DNA of 64,000 bases from Mycobacterium sp. Its GTDB lineage: Bacteria > Actinomycetota > Actinomycetes > Mycobacteriales > Mycobacteriaceae. Position 1 is the first letter of the stretch. Each line of letters opens with the position of its first letter. The position numbers and the translations under genes are program-made. The stretch covers positions 186,001-250,000 of the forward strand of contig JACPVR010000022.1 in assembly GCA_016197405.1 (NCBI GenBank), in the 5' to 3' direction. Below the pieces are notes generated by a model. The model was given only the letters and a program-made list of their open reading frames with translations, made no database searches and was not told the DNA's origin. Positions 26,171 through 34,800 of the stretch are shown piece by piece.

Positions 26171-26986
26171 ATGCGGATTGCCCTGGCGCAGATCAAGAGC
26201 GGTACCGACCCGGCGGCCAACCTGACGCTGGTCACCGAGTTCACCCGACGGGCCGCCGACGACGGGGCCCGGCTGGCGGTTTTCCCCGAGGCCACCATGT
26301 GCCGGTTCGGTGTGCCGCTCAAACCCGTCGCCGAACCCCTGGACGGTCCGTGGGCCGACGGGGTCCGCCGGGCCGCCGCCGATGCCGGTATCACCGTGGT
26401 GGCGGGCATGTTCTGCCCGTCCGGCGACGGCCGGGTGACCAACACCCTGATCGCCGCCGGGCCCGGAACCGACACCCACTACGACAAGATCTACCTCTAC
26501 GACGCGTTCGGTTTCACCGAGTCGCGCACCGTCGCCCCCGGTCACGACCCCGTCGTGATCACCGTCGACGACGTCGGCGTGGGCCTGACCACCTGCTACG
26601 ACATCCGCTTTCCTGAGCTCTACATCGAGCTGGCACGCCGCGGTGCGCGGTTGTTCACCGTCAGCGCGGCGTGGGGTTCGGGACCCGGCAAGCTCGAGCA
26701 GTGGACGTTGCTGGCCCGCGCCCGAGCGTTGGACACCACCGGCATCGTGGTGGCCGTCGACCAGGCCTATCCCGGTGCGGAGATCGCCGCCGTCGGCCCG
26801 ACGGGCGTGGGCGGCAGCCTGGTCGCCTCACCCTACGGCGAGGTGCTGGCGTCTGCGGGTGCCGACCAAGAGCTACTGATGTGCGATGTCGACCTCGCGA
26901 CCATCGACCCGGCCCGCGAGACTCTCGCGGTACTTGCCAACCGCTCAGGCTTCGCTCAGGCCGATAAGGCAGAATCGCGCGGGTGA
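26171..26986 (+). CDS. Carbon-nitrogen hydrolase (nitrilase superfamily, Rv0480c type)
   Basis: 271-aa cytosolic amidase/nitrilase-fold enzyme. The catalytic triad is Glu40 in AVFPEATM, Lys106 in YDKIYLYD and Cys142 in TTCYDIRFPELY. This is the Nit1/Nit2-like group, which often repairs deaminated glutathione or hydrolyses omega-amides; in a mycothiol organism the substrate is open. The TGA overlaps the GTG of the next gene (GTGA), implying coupling. Confidence 0.92.
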   Translation: MRIALAQIKSGTDPAANLTLVTEFTRRAADDGARLAVFPEATMCRFGVPLKPVAEPLDGPWADGVRRAAADAGITVVAGMFCPSGDGRVTNTLIAAGPGTDTHYDKIYLYDAFGFTESRTVAPGHDPVVITVDDVGVGLTTCYDIRFPELYIELARRGARLFTVSAAWGSGPGKLEQWTLLARARALDTTGIVVAVDQAYPGAEIAAVGPTGVGGSLVASPYGEVLASAGADQELLMCDVDLATIDPARETLAVLANRSGFAQADKAESRG

Positions 26987-27921
26987 CGAATCCGCCACAG
27001 GGACCGCCACAATCGGGCGGCCATAATGAGCCGTCCCCGTGGGCCCCGCCGCCCGCGCAGGTGCCAGTCCCTCCCCCAGCAGACCACACGGCCTACATTC
27101 CGCGTGTCGACGACCCGACGGTCGCCGCAGGCCCGCAGGCCGCGCCACCCCAGCCACCCGTCGAGGCGAAGAAGGAGAGCGCGCTGCGCCGGTTCATCAC
27201 CGATCCGCTGTCGATCGTCCTGATCTTCGTCATCATCATCGCGCTGTCGATCGCCGGTCTGCTCGGCGGCGAGCTATACGCCCGCAAGCGCGCCAACAGC
27301 GTGGTGTCCCAGGTGGTCTCCTGCGTGGTGCAGGACCAGGCCACCGCCTCGTTCAGCTTCGTGCCGCCGTTCTTGTGGCAGCACCTGAATTCCAGCTACA
27401 CCGACATCTCGGTGGAGACCGCAGGCAACCAGATCCGCGATGCCAAGGGGATGAAACTCAACCTCAGCATCAAGGACGTCAAGCTGGAGAAGACCGGTGA
27501 TTCGGCGGGCACGATCGGTTCGCTGATCGCCAACGTCAGCTGGTCCTCGGCCGGTATCAAGCAGACGCTGCAGGACGCCATCCCGCTGTTCGGCGGCATC
27601 GTTTCCGGTGTCACCACCGACAAGTCGGCGGGCACGCTCGAGCTGACCGGTCCGCTGGGCAAGGTCATCGCCAAGCCGACGGTCGTCAACCACGGCATCA
27701 GCATGGAGGTGCAGGAGGTCAGCGGTCTCGGCTTCACGCTGCCGCGCGAAACCGTGCAGCCGGCGCTGGATTTGTTCACCGCGCAGCTGACCAAGAACTA
27801 TCCGATGGGGATCCAGGCCGACAGCGTGTCGGTCACCGATGACGGCGTGCAGACCCAGCTGTCGGCCTCCAACGCCACCATCCCGCGCGGCGAAGAAGAC
27901 CCCTGCTTCGCGAACGTCTAG
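26983..27921 (+). CDS. DUF2993 (LmeA-like) membrane-anchored protein
   Basis: 312-aa envelope protein, Rv0479c type. N-terminal 65 residues are Pro-rich and cytoplasmic, a single membrane segment follows (about 75-93, IVLIFVIIIALSIAGLLGG), and the exterior part is a DUF2993 domain with long amphipathic beta-strands (GMKLNLSIKDVKLEKTGDS, GTLELTGPLGKV). The family includes the LmeA lipid-binding protein of lipomannan assembly. GTG 26983 overlaps the nitrilase stop. It ends in front of a nested inverted repeat shared with the convergent deoC. Confidence 0.85.
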   Translation: MTNPPQGPPQSGGHNEPSPWAPPPAQVPVPPPADHTAYIPRVDDPTVAAGPQAAPPQPPVEAKKESALRRFITDPLSIVLIFVIIIALSIAGLLGGELYARKRANSVVSQVVSCVVQDQATASFSFVPPFLWQHLNSSYTDISVETAGNQIRDAKGMKLNLSIKDVKLEKTGDSAGTIGSLIANVSWSSAGIKQTLQDAIPLFGGIVSGVTTDKSAGTLELTGPLGKVIAKPTVVNHGISMEVQEVSGLGFTLPRETVQPALDLFTAQLTKNYPMGIQADSVSVTDDGVQTQLSASNATIPRGEEDPCFANV

Positions 27922-27924
27922 CAC

Positions 27925-27978
27925 GAGTCGACTGCTTCGCTCCTCACCCGCCTCGTACCTCGGCGGGATCGTCGACTC
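27925..27978. terminator. Nested inverted repeat between convergent DUF2993 gene and deoC
   Basis: GAGTCGAC (27925-27932) pairs with GTCGACTC (27971-27978); inside, CCCGCC (27947-27952) pairs with GGCGGG (27962-27967) over a 9-nt loop. It fills the 55-bp convergent gap and overlaps the deoC stop, suiting a bidirectional terminator. Confidence 0.55.
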
Positions 27979-28660
27979 AGCTCAGTCCATCCAGCACCGC
28001 GCGCGACCCCGACAATCCCAGTCGGGTCGCGCCGGCCTCGAGCATCGCGATCGCATCGGCTGAGGTGCGGATTCCGCCGCTGGCCTTGACGCCCAGCGTG
28101 CTGCCCACGCTGTCGGCCATCAGCGCCACCGCGGCCACCGACGCTCCGCCGGCAGGATGAAAACCCGTCGACGTCTTGACGAAGTCCGCGCCGGCGTCGG
28201 CCGCGGCACGGCATACCGCGGCCACGGTGTCGCCGTCGGACAGGCTCAACAGCACCGCCGATTCGATGATCACCTTGAGCAGGGCCCCCGGCGTCGCGTT
28301 GCGTACGGCTTCGATATCGGCCCGCACCGCGCCGATATCCCCGGCCAGCGCCATGCCGACGTCGATGACCATGTCGATCTCGACGGCCCCGGCGTCCACG
28401 GCCGACGCCGCCTCGTAGGCCTTCACCGCCGACGAGTGCTTACCCGACGGGAATCCGGCCACCGCGGCGACGGCGAGGCCTGCCGGTGCCCGGCCTGCGG
28501 CGACGGCCACCAGCGAAGGTGACACGCAGACGGCGAACACCCCGAGGTCGACGGCCTCGTCGACGAGGGCCAGCACATCGTCGGCGGTGGCTTCCGGTTT
28601 GAGCAGGGTGTGGTCGACCAGCCGGGCGACCTCGGCGCGGGTCCAGCACGATGCGGTCAT
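27977..28660 (-). CDS. deoC: Deoxyribose-phosphate aldolase
   Basis: 227-aa class I aldolase that splits 2-deoxyribose-5-phosphate to glyceraldehyde-3-phosphate and acetaldehyde. VARLVDHTLLKPEAT at the N-terminus, EIDMVIDVG, KVIIESA (first active-site Lys) and FVKTSTGF (Schiff-base Lys), then GVKASGGIRT. ATG 28660 overlaps the stop of the upstream secreted-protein gene as TGATG. Corresponds to Rv0478. Confidence 0.96.
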   Translation of the reverse strand: MTASCWTRAEVARLVDHTLLKPEATADDVLALVDEAVDLGVFAVCVSPSLVAVAAGRAPAGLAVAAVAGFPSGKHSSAVKAYEAASAVDAGAVEIDMVIDVGMALAGDIGAVRADIEAVRNATPGALLKVIIESAVLLSLSDGDTVAAVCRAAADAGADFVKTSTGFHPAGGASVAAVALMADSVGSTLGVKASGGIRTSADAIAMLEAGATRLGLSGSRAVLDGLS

Positions 28661-29073
28661 CAGAACGGCTCCTCGGAGCCGCCGGGATTGCAGCCGCTGG
28701 CCACCATCTGGGTCTCGTCCACCACGGGACGCCAGGGTTCCAGATTCCAGCTCGTCTTGCCGGGCTCGAGGAACTCGGCGTAGTTCCAGTGGCACAGGAA
28801 CTGCGCCCGCATCCCGTCCATATCGGCGTCGGGCGCATCGGCGAGCACTTCGCCCCACGCCTCGTCGGCGGCAGCGGCGGTATCGGGCGACTGCGATGCC
28901 GCACGGCCGTTCGGCGTCGGATAGACCCGCAGACTGGACATGTCGCCCCAGTGGGCCCAGCTGGTGTGGTCGATATAGGGCGGGCTCACCGGATCGGCGG
29001 ATGCCGGCGCCGCGCCGATCCCGGCAGCCAGCAGCACCGCGCCGGTCACCGAAACGGCGAACCGGACAGGCAA
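28660..29073 (-). CDS. Secreted DUF2599 protein (Rv0477 type)
   Basis: About 137 aa, predicted exported. A signal peptide (VRFAVSVTGAVLLAAGIGAAPASA, cut before DP; shown here only as its span near residues 3-26) precedes a small domain with two Cys and several Trp: DHTSWAHWGDMSS, FLCHWNYAEF, SWNLEPWRPVVDE and ASGCNPGG. The start is uncertain: no ATG or GTG suits, so TTG 29073 is used; CTG 29082 has a better-spaced GGGGAAG and overlaps the TGA of the preceding gene. Function unknown. Confidence 0.78.
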   Translation of the reverse strand: MPVRFAVSVTGAVLLAAGIGAAPASADPVSPPYIDHTSWAHWGDMSSLRVYPTPNGRAASQSPDTAAAADEAWGEVLADAPDADMDGMRAQFLCHWNYAEFLEPGKTSWNLEPWRPVVDETQMVASGCNPGGSEEPF

Positions 29074-29078
29074 GCCGG

Positions 29079-29360
29079 TCAGCGCGACTTCCCCTGTACT
29101 TCCAGCAGTTTGGGCCGCACGTCGGCCAGGTAGACCCCGGCGGCGCAGGCGGCGATGGCCGACCCGAAACCGGCACCCATCACCACGGCCAGCAGCAACG
29201 CCACCGCCAGGATGACCAGCCACACGGGCTTGGTCAGCTTGTCCACCGCGGTGTAGGCGTCGGGACGCTGCAATGCCGCGTGGACCAGCGCATACAACGC
29301 CACGATCAGTACGGCGATGTGCACGAAAAACAGAACGGCACCCGCTACCCCTTGGAGCAT
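29079..29360 (-). CDS. DUF2516 membrane protein (Rv0476 type)
   Basis: 93-aa inner-membrane protein with a first hydrophobic segment (VAGAVLFFVHIAVLIVALYAL), a short polar loop containing VDKLTKPVWL, and a second long hydrophobic stretch (VILAVALLLAVVMGAGFG) and a third weaker one. ATG 29360 has GGAG 5 nt upstream; the GTG one codon earlier is less likely. It sits between hbhA and the DUF2599 gene, all minus strand. Function unknown. Confidence 0.82.
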   Translation of the reverse strand: MLQGVAGAVLFFVHIAVLIVALYALVHAALQRPDAYTAVDKLTKPVWLVILAVALLLAVVMGAGFGSAIAACAAGVYLADVRPKLLEVQGKSR

Positions 29361-29414
29361 CACAGCTCCAGGGTAGGCGGGTGCCGTCCGCGCCGTCGAA
29401 TGACGGGCCGTTCG

Positions 29415-30083
29415 CTACTTCTGGGTGACCTTCTTGGCCGGTGCCTTCTTCGCCGGAGCCTTCTTGGCGGCCGGAGTCGCCTTGGCCGGGCTGGCCTTGG
29501 CCGGAGCCTTCTTGGCCGGGGCCTTCTTGGCGGCGGCCTTGACCGGGGCAGCGGCTTCCTCGACCTTGCCCGGCAGCTCGACGCCGACCAGCTTGGCGGC
29601 GCGCTCGCCCACCGCGCGGGTCTGCGATGCCACGGTGCCCAGCGCATCCTGGGTCAGCTCGACGGCCTGGTCCGCGTAGCCTTCGACGCGCTCGGCGACC
29701 TCTTCGAGGGCCGGCTGGTTACGCAGCCGCTCGATGGCGGCCTCGCCGCGCTCGACCAGCTTGGAGTAGGTGCTTTGCGCCTGCTCGGCATAGGTCTCGG
29801 CGACCTTGCGCAGCTCCTCGGCGGACAGCTTCTCGCGCAGCTCGCCGAACTCCTTGGGCAGATCTTCCTGCAGCTTGGTCAGACGCTCACGGGTCTCGTC
29901 GACACGCGCGGTCAGCGCGGCACGACGCTCCTCGGCCGCACCCGATGCGTCGGCGCGTACTTCTTCGGCACGCTCGCGCAGGGTGGCGACGATCTCGTTG
30001 ACGGTGGCCAGGGCCAGGTCAGCGGCGCCGACGGCGGCAAGCAGCGGGGCCTTCAGCTCTTCGATGGTGGGGTTCTCGGCCAT
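29415..30083 (-). CDS. hbhA: Heparin-binding haemagglutinin
   Basis: 222-aa surface/lipid-domain protein that binds sulfated glycans; in M. tuberculosis it mediates epithelial adherence and links to intracellular lipid. A long coiled coil covers about residues 10-160, with heptads through ERAEEVRADASGAAEERRAAL and beyond. The C-terminal 45 residues are the Lys/Ala/Pro repeats (KKAPAKKAPAK) that are methylated and bind heparin. ATG 30083 is used because AAAGGA is 7 nt away; ATG 30089 would be too close. The XRE gene lies 56 bp upstream on the same strand. Confidence 0.96.
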   Translation of the reverse strand: MAENPTIEELKAPLLAAVGAADLALATVNEIVATLRERAEEVRADASGAAEERRAALTARVDETRERLTKLQEDLPKEFGELREKLSAEELRKVAETYAEQAQSTYSKLVERGEAAIERLRNQPALEEVAERVEGYADQAVELTQDALGTVASQTRAVGERAAKLVGVELPGKVEEAAAPVKAAAKKAPAKKAPAKASPAKATPAAKKAPAKKAPAKKVTQK

Positions 30084-30139
30084 GTTCATTTCCTTTCGGG
30101 AGTCTTTTGCCTGATCAGTTCGGGATGTGGTTTTCGGTG

Positions 30140-30532
30140 TCAGTCAGATGTCGGCTCCTCGCGGATCGCTTCGTTCTGCTGAAGGAAGGAGGTGTAGATG
30201 TCGAGCAACACCTGCTTCTGGCGTTCGGTGATCGCCATATCGGTGACGATCGCCTCGCGCACGGCGTTGGGATCACCGGGTTCGAGGATTCCGGCCTGTA
30301 CATAGAGCACCTCGGCCGAAACCCGCAGTGCCTTGGCGATCTGGTTGAGCACCTCGGCTGACGGCTTGCGCAGACCACGTTCGATCTGGCTCAGGTACGG
30401 GTTGCTCACGCCGGCCTTCTCCGCGAGCTGCCGAACCGAAACCTGCGCCGCCTCGCGCTGCGTCCTGATGAAGCTGCCGATATCGGACGCCGCATGGGTC
30501 ACCACGGCGGCAAGATTTTCGTCCTGCGACAT
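30140..30532 (-). CDS. XRE-family regulator (Rv0474 type)
   Basis: 130-aa DNA-binding protein with a Cro/CI HTH at about residues 18-75: IRTQREAAQVSVRQLAEKAGVSNPYLSQIERGLRKPS. The C-terminal 50 residues are helical (ERQKQVLLDIYTSFLQQ), probably for dimerisation. ATG 30532 has GAGGGGG upstream. The Rv0474 homologue is reported as copper-responsive; no Cys/His cluster is visible here. A candidate promoter and palindrome lie at 30600-30636. Confidence 0.9.
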   Translation of the reverse strand: MSQDENLAAVVTHAASDIGSFIRTQREAAQVSVRQLAEKAGVSNPYLSQIERGLRKPSAEVLNQIAKALRVSAEVLYVQAGILEPGDPNAVREAIVTDMAITERQKQVLLDIYTSFLQQNEAIREEPTSD

Positions 30533-30599
30533 CGGTTACCCCCTCGGCGGTGGTAGGAATCGGCCCTTGACGTTCATGTGACCGAACCTGACAAAATCC

Positions 30600-30636
30600 A
30601 CGGTACCGATGGGTGCTAACAATTGCAAGCACTTGC
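30600..30636 (-). promoter_or_regulatory. Promoter with overlapping palindrome in front of the XRE gene
   Basis: On the minus strand TTGCAA (30628-30623) is followed after 17 nt by TACCGT (30605-30600). The palindrome GCAAG-CA-CTTGC (30625-30636) covers the -35. This arrangement suits autorepression by the XRE protein, about 70-95 bp upstream of its ATG. Confidence 0.5.
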
Positions 30637-30645
30637 TAGCGCAGG

Positions 30646-32031
30646 TCAGAATATGATTTGTGCCACTGTGTAGATGATCAGGCCCGCCAGCGAGCCCACC
30701 ACGGTGCCGTTGATCCGGATGAATTGCAGGTCCCTGCCGACGTGCAGTTCGATCCGGCGGCTGGCGTCGTCGGCATCCCAGCGCTGGATCGTCTCGGTGA
30801 TGATCGAGGTGATCTCGACGCCGTACTGCGCCACCAGATGCTGCGCGCCGCGCACGATCCAGTTGTCGACCTTGTCGCGGAGCTCGCCGTCATCGCGCAA
30901 CGTTTCGCCGATGCGGACCACCGAGTCGGTGACCCTGCTGCGCAGCGCGCTCGACGGGTCGTCGACACCTTCGAGCACCAGACGTTTGAGGGTTCGCCAG
31001 GCGGTCTCGGCGGCGCGGGCCACCTCGTCGCGCGCCATCAGCTGCTCTTTGACGGACTCGGCCTTGGCGATGGTCGCGGGATCGTTCTGCAGGTCCTTGG
31101 AGAACTCGAACAGGAACCGGTTCGCCGACTGCCGCAGCTCGTGATTGGGATCGCGGCGCACCTTGTCGGTGAAATCCATCAGCTCGCGGTGAATGCGGTC
31201 CCCCACCAGCTGGTCGACGATCCGCGGCGACCAGCTCGGCGAATCCCGGGTGACGACGCGTTCGATGGTCTCGCCGGCATTGAGGGCCCATTCGAAGGCG
31301 CGGTCACACAGCAGCTGGATCAGCGCTTCCTGCCGGTTCTCGGCCAACAGCCCCGCCAGCACCCGCCCCGCGGGCGGGCCCCACTGCGGTTCGGCGATGC
31401 GGCGCACGATCATCCGGTCGATGACCTGCTGGACGTCGTCGTCGTTGAGCAGCTCGACACCAACCCGCAGCACCGTTGCCGTCTCACTGGCCACCCGCTC
31501 GGCGTGCGGACGCTCGGAAAGCCACTTGCCCAGCCGGCCTGCCACCTGCGCATCGCGCAGTTTGGTTTCCACGACCTCCGGCGACAGGAAGTTCTCCCGG
31601 ACGAACGCACCAAGGCTCTCGCCGAGTTGATCCTTCTTACGCCGGATGATCGCCGTGTGCGGGATCGGAATGCCGAGCGGATGCTTGAACAGCGCGGTGA
31701 CGGCGAACCAGTCGGCCAGCGCACCGACCATGCCCGCCTCGGCCGCCGCGCCGACATAACCGACCCAGGCCGGCGCGTCCCCGCCCGACTGCACCCACCG
31801 GCACGCGAGGAAGATCACCGTCGCGCCGAGCAGGAAGCTCAGCGCGACCGTCTTCATCCGTCGCAGCCCGCGCCTGCGCTCTTCGTCGGCAAGCGCGTCG
31901 GCGCCGGCGAAGGACTCCGCGAAACTGCTCAACGTGCCCGAGATTCCGGCCACGTCGGGAACGACGGCGCCCAGTGCCGACGAGGCGGATCCGCCGTTCG
32001 GCGAAGCCGGATGTTCTCCAGGAGCTGCCAC
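30646..32031 (-). CDS. DUF445 membrane protein (Rv0473 type)
   Basis: 461-aa protein with one or two hydrophobic segments near residues 62-105 (TVALSFLLGATVIFLACRWV, then GYVGAAAEAGMVGALADWFAVTALF), a very long charged helical middle (120-430) and a C-terminal membrane segment (VVGSLAGLIIYTVAQIIF). The block ADWFAVTALFKHPLGIPIPHTAIIP-like is the DUF445 hallmark (here ending IIRRKKDQLGESLG). GTG 32031. Role unknown, probably envelope. It diverges from the TetR gene. Confidence 0.87.
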   Translation of the reverse strand: MAAPGEHPASPNGGSASSALGAVVPDVAGISGTLSSFAESFAGADALADEERRRGLRRMKTVALSFLLGATVIFLACRWVQSGGDAPAWVGYVGAAAEAGMVGALADWFAVTALFKHPLGIPIPHTAIIRRKKDQLGESLGAFVRENFLSPEVVETKLRDAQVAGRLGKWLSERPHAERVASETATVLRVGVELLNDDDVQQVIDRMIVRRIAEPQWGPPAGRVLAGLLAENRQEALIQLLCDRAFEWALNAGETIERVVTRDSPSWSPRIVDQLVGDRIHRELMDFTDKVRRDPNHELRQSANRFLFEFSKDLQNDPATIAKAESVKEQLMARDEVARAAETAWRTLKRLVLEGVDDPSSALRSRVTDSVVRIGETLRDDGELRDKVDNWIVRGAQHLVAQYGVEITSIITETIQRWDADDASRRIELHVGRDLQFIRINGTVVGSLAGLIIYTVAQIIF

Positions 32032-32159
32032 TCTTACATCATCCGCTATGCCGACGCGCAGCCCGACCTGCGCAACCGATAGTTAGTGTGACTGCCTGCG
32101 CGACGTGCCTGCGTTCAGGCCGTAGTATCGGGTTCAACAAGAGATTGGAATTCGCGCCC

Positions 32160-32870
32160 GTGGCACCCAGGATCGAGGCCGGCGCGGCCAAAGTCGACGG
32201 CCGCAAGCGGCGTTGGCACCAACACAAGGTTGACCGACGCAACGAACTTGTCGACGGCACGCTCGAGGCGATCCGCACCCGTGGCCGTGATATCAGCATG
32301 GACGAGATTGCCACCGAGATCGGTGTGTCCAAGACGGTGCTGTACCGATACTTCGTCGACAAGAACGACCTCACCACCGCGGTGATGATGCGCTTCGTGC
32401 AGACCACCCTCATCCCGAACATGGCCGCCGCGCTCTCGACGCATCTCGACGGGTTCGTCCTGACCCGCGAGCTCATCCGGGTCTATGTCGAGACCGTGGC
32501 CGCCGAGCCGGAGATCTATCCGTTCGTCTTCGCCAACAGCTCGGCGGGACGAAGCAAGGTGATCGCCGACAGCGAGCGGATCATCGCCGGGATGCTGGCG
32601 GTGATGTTCCGCAGGCGTATGCAGCGGGCCGGTATGGAGACCAAGGGTGTCGAACCGTGGGCGTACATGATCGTCGGCGGCGTGCAGCTGGCCACCCACT
32701 CGTGGATGTCGCACCGTCGGATGTCCTCCGACGAGCTGATCGACTATCTGACGATGCTGTCGTGGAGTGCGCTGGAGGGAATCGTCGAGTCCGGCGGCTC
32801 ACTGGAGAGATTCAACAGCGTTGCGCATCCGACTCCGCTTCTCCCGTCCTGGATCGGTGAGAACCCGTAA
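32160..32870 (+). CDS. TetR/AcrR-family regulator (Rv0472c type)
   Basis: 236-aa repressor. HTH at about 25-75: RNELVDGTLEAIRTRGRDISMDEIATEIGVS followed by KTVLYRYFVDKNDL. The ligand domain has a conserved tail with WSALEGIVESGG. GTG 32160 is the likely start; it gives a polar N-terminus with a basic RKRRWHQHK stretch. PPK2 follows 11 bp downstream on the same strand, so they are co-transcribed. The divergent DUF445 gene may be a target. (The quoted HTH is a span of two consecutive segments.). Confidence 0.87.
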   Translation: MAPRIEAGAAKVDGRKRRWHQHKVDRRNELVDGTLEAIRTRGRDISMDEIATEIGVSKTVLYRYFVDKNDLTTAVMMRFVQTTLIPNMAAALSTHLDGFVLTRELIRVYVETVAAEPEIYPFVFANSSAGRSKVIADSERIIAGMLAVMFRRRMQRAGMETKGVEPWAYMIVGGVQLATHSWMSHRRMSSDELIDYLTMLSWSALEGIVESGGSLERFNSVAHPTPLLPSWIGENP

Positions 32871-32881
32871 CCTGGGCGACC

Positions 32882-33739
32882 ATGTCTGATCTGCCCACGC
32901 TCTGGAGCCACGAACCGCATACCGTCCTGCGATTTACCCCCGGGATGAAGGTTGCCGATATCGACCCGGCGGCCACTCCCGGCTTCCGCGGCGACAAGGC
33001 TGACGCACCCGTCCTACAGGCAGAACGCAACGAGCGCTTCGCCGGGCTGCAGGAGATGCTCTACGCCAACAGTCGCGAGGGTGACACCCGCTCGGTTCTG
33101 CTGGTGCTTCAGGGCATGGACACCGCAGGCAAGGGCGGCATCGTCAAACATGTTGTGGGAGCGGGCAATCCGCAAGGAATCTCCTACCGCAGCTTTGGCG
33201 TCCCGACCGAGGAGGAGCGTAGTCACCACTACCTGTGGCGCATCCGCAACGCGCTGCCCACCGCGGGCCACATCGGGGTCTTCGACCGCTCGCACTATGA
33301 GGACGTCCTGGTGGTCCGGGTGCACGATTTGGTGCCACCGGAGGTCTGGGGCGCTCGCTACGACGAGATCAACGCCTTCGAGTCCGAGCTCGTCGCGGCG
33401 GGGACCACCATCGTCAAGGTCGCGATGTTCGTCTCACTGGCCGAACAGAAGAAGCGCCTCGCCGAACGCCTGGAACGGCCCGACAAGTACTGGAAGTACA
33501 ACCCGGGCGATATCGACGAACGCCTGCTCTGGCCCAAGTACTCCGATGCCTACCAGGCGGTGCTGGACAAGACCTCGACCGATTACGCGCCCTGGCATAT
33601 CGTGCCGTGCGACCGGAAGTGGTACAGCCGGCTGGCGATCACCGAACTGCTCATCGAGGCACTGAAGTCACTCAACATGTCCTGGCCGCCTGCCACTTTC
33701 GACGTGCACGCCGAAAAGCGCCGGCTGGCCTCGGTGTGA
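32882..33739 (+). CDS. Polyphosphate kinase 2 family protein
   Basis: 285-aa PPK2 phosphotransferase moving phosphate between polyphosphate and nucleotides. Walker A at residues 78-86 (GMDTAGKGG), Walker B at 134-141 (FDRSHYED), the lid RLERPDKYWKYNPGDIDE and the C-terminal WHIVPCDRKWYSRL. All catalytic residues are present and it is a single domain. With the exopolyphosphatase at 9777-10802 it gives the window both make and break enzymes for polyphosphate. Nucleotide preference cannot be told from sequence. Confidence 0.93.
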   Translation: MSDLPTLWSHEPHTVLRFTPGMKVADIDPAATPGFRGDKADAPVLQAERNERFAGLQEMLYANSREGDTRSVLLVLQGMDTAGKGGIVKHVVGAGNPQGISYRSFGVPTEEERSHHYLWRIRNALPTAGHIGVFDRSHYEDVLVVRVHDLVPPEVWGARYDEINAFESELVAAGTTIVKVAMFVSLAEQKKRLAERLERPDKYWKYNPGDIDERLLWPKYSDAYQAVLDKTSTDYAPWHIVPCDRKWYSRLAITELLIEALKSLNMSWPPATFDVHAEKRRLASV

Positions 33740-33748
33740 CCGAACCCG

Positions 33749-34627
33749 TCAGCCGCCCTTGACGAGGGTGAACTGGCCGATATTGGTGATCCCGCGGTGG
33801 AAGAAATCGGCGCAGCCGACCAGGTAGCGCATATAGCGGTCGTAGACCTCCGGTGAGGTGACCGCGATGGCGTCTTCCCGGTTGGCCGCCAGGTTCTGCG
33901 CCCAGATGTCCAGTGTGCGCGCGTAATGCGCCTGCAGCAGATGGGTGCGTTCCAGGGTGAAACCCGAGCCGTCGGCGAGCTTCTCGATATCCTCGACCGC
34001 GGGCAACTGGCCGCCCGGGAAAATCTCGGTCCCGATGAACCTCATGAACTTCAGATCACTGAGCGTGAGCTTGATGCCGTTGTCGTGGAAGAACTTCTGG
34101 GTGTGCGCCAGGATGGTGTGCAGCAACATCCGGCCGTCGTCGGGCAGGATGTCGTACGCCTTGGCGAAAAAGGCCGGATACCGTTCGGCCTTGAACGCCT
34201 CGAACGCGCCGATGCTGACGATGCGGTCGACAGAATCGTCGAACTCCTCCCAGCCCTGCAATCGCACCTCGACGTCACGAGTGGTGTCCAGGCCGTCCAG
34301 CAAAGCCGTCGAGTATTCGAATTGATTGCGGCTCAGCGTGATACCGATGACGTTGACGTCGAAGCGTTCCACCGCGCGGCGGAGCGCGCCACCCCATCCG
34401 CAGCCGACGTCGAGCAACGTCATACCGGGTTGCAGCCCCAGCTTGCCCAGCGCCAGATCGAACTTGGCGATCTGTGCCTGCTCCAGGGTCATGTCGTCGC
34501 GTTCGAAATAGGCGCAGGTGTACCCCATCGTGGGATCGAGGAACAGCGCGAAGAATTCGTCCGATACGTCGTAAATCGACTGGGATTCTTCGTAATACGG
34601 CTCGAGATCGTTCTCGATGATGGCCAC
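33749..34627 (-). CDS. Mycolate SAM-dependent methyltransferase (UmaA/CmaA family)
   Basis: 292-aa enzyme of the cyclopropane-mycolate synthase family, modifying meromycolate double bonds. N-terminal YYEESQSIYDVSDEFFALF, TCAYFERDDMTLEQAQ, SAM motif LLDVGCGWGGALRRA, GITLSRNQ, SIGAFEAF and the C-terminal HYARTLDIWAQNL. Best overall match by eye is UmaA (Rv0469). GTG 34627 has AAGGAG 10 nt upstream. In M. tuberculosis pcaA is next door; here there is only this one copy, and PPK2 converges on it. Confidence 0.93.
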   Translation of the reverse strand: MAIIENDLEPYYEESQSIYDVSDEFFALFLDPTMGYTCAYFERDDMTLEQAQIAKFDLALGKLGLQPGMTLLDVGCGWGGALRRAVERFDVNVIGITLSRNQFEYSTALLDGLDTTRDVEVRLQGWEEFDDSVDRIVSIGAFEAFKAERYPAFFAKAYDILPDDGRMLLHTILAHTQKFFHDNGIKLTLSDLKFMRFIGTEIFPGGQLPAVEDIEKLADGSGFTLERTHLLQAHYARTLDIWAQNLAANREDAIAVTSPEVYDRYMRYLVGCADFFHRGITNIGQFTLVKGG

Positions 34628-34683
34628 CCGGCAACAGCTCCTTGTTCTTTCGTCTACACAAGACGACCGAATGGGCGCACGCC

Positions 34684-34705
34684 GGCGGTTCACCGCCTCC
34701 GGCGG
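34684..34705. terminator. Mutually exclusive GC hairpins after fadB2
   Basis: GGCGG-ttca-CCGCC (34684-34697) and CCGCC-tcc-GGCGG (34693-34705) share an arm, about 100 bp past the fadB2 stop on the minus strand. Either could stop transcription; the region is so GC-rich that chance is possible. Confidence 0.3.
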
Positions 34706-34800
34706 CCGCCTCCCCGGCCGGGGGCCCGAAAGCCCACCGCCGGACAGGCTAGCTCACCGGAGTGCTTCGCCGTTAACGAGCGAAAGACGTCAGTAGCTCA

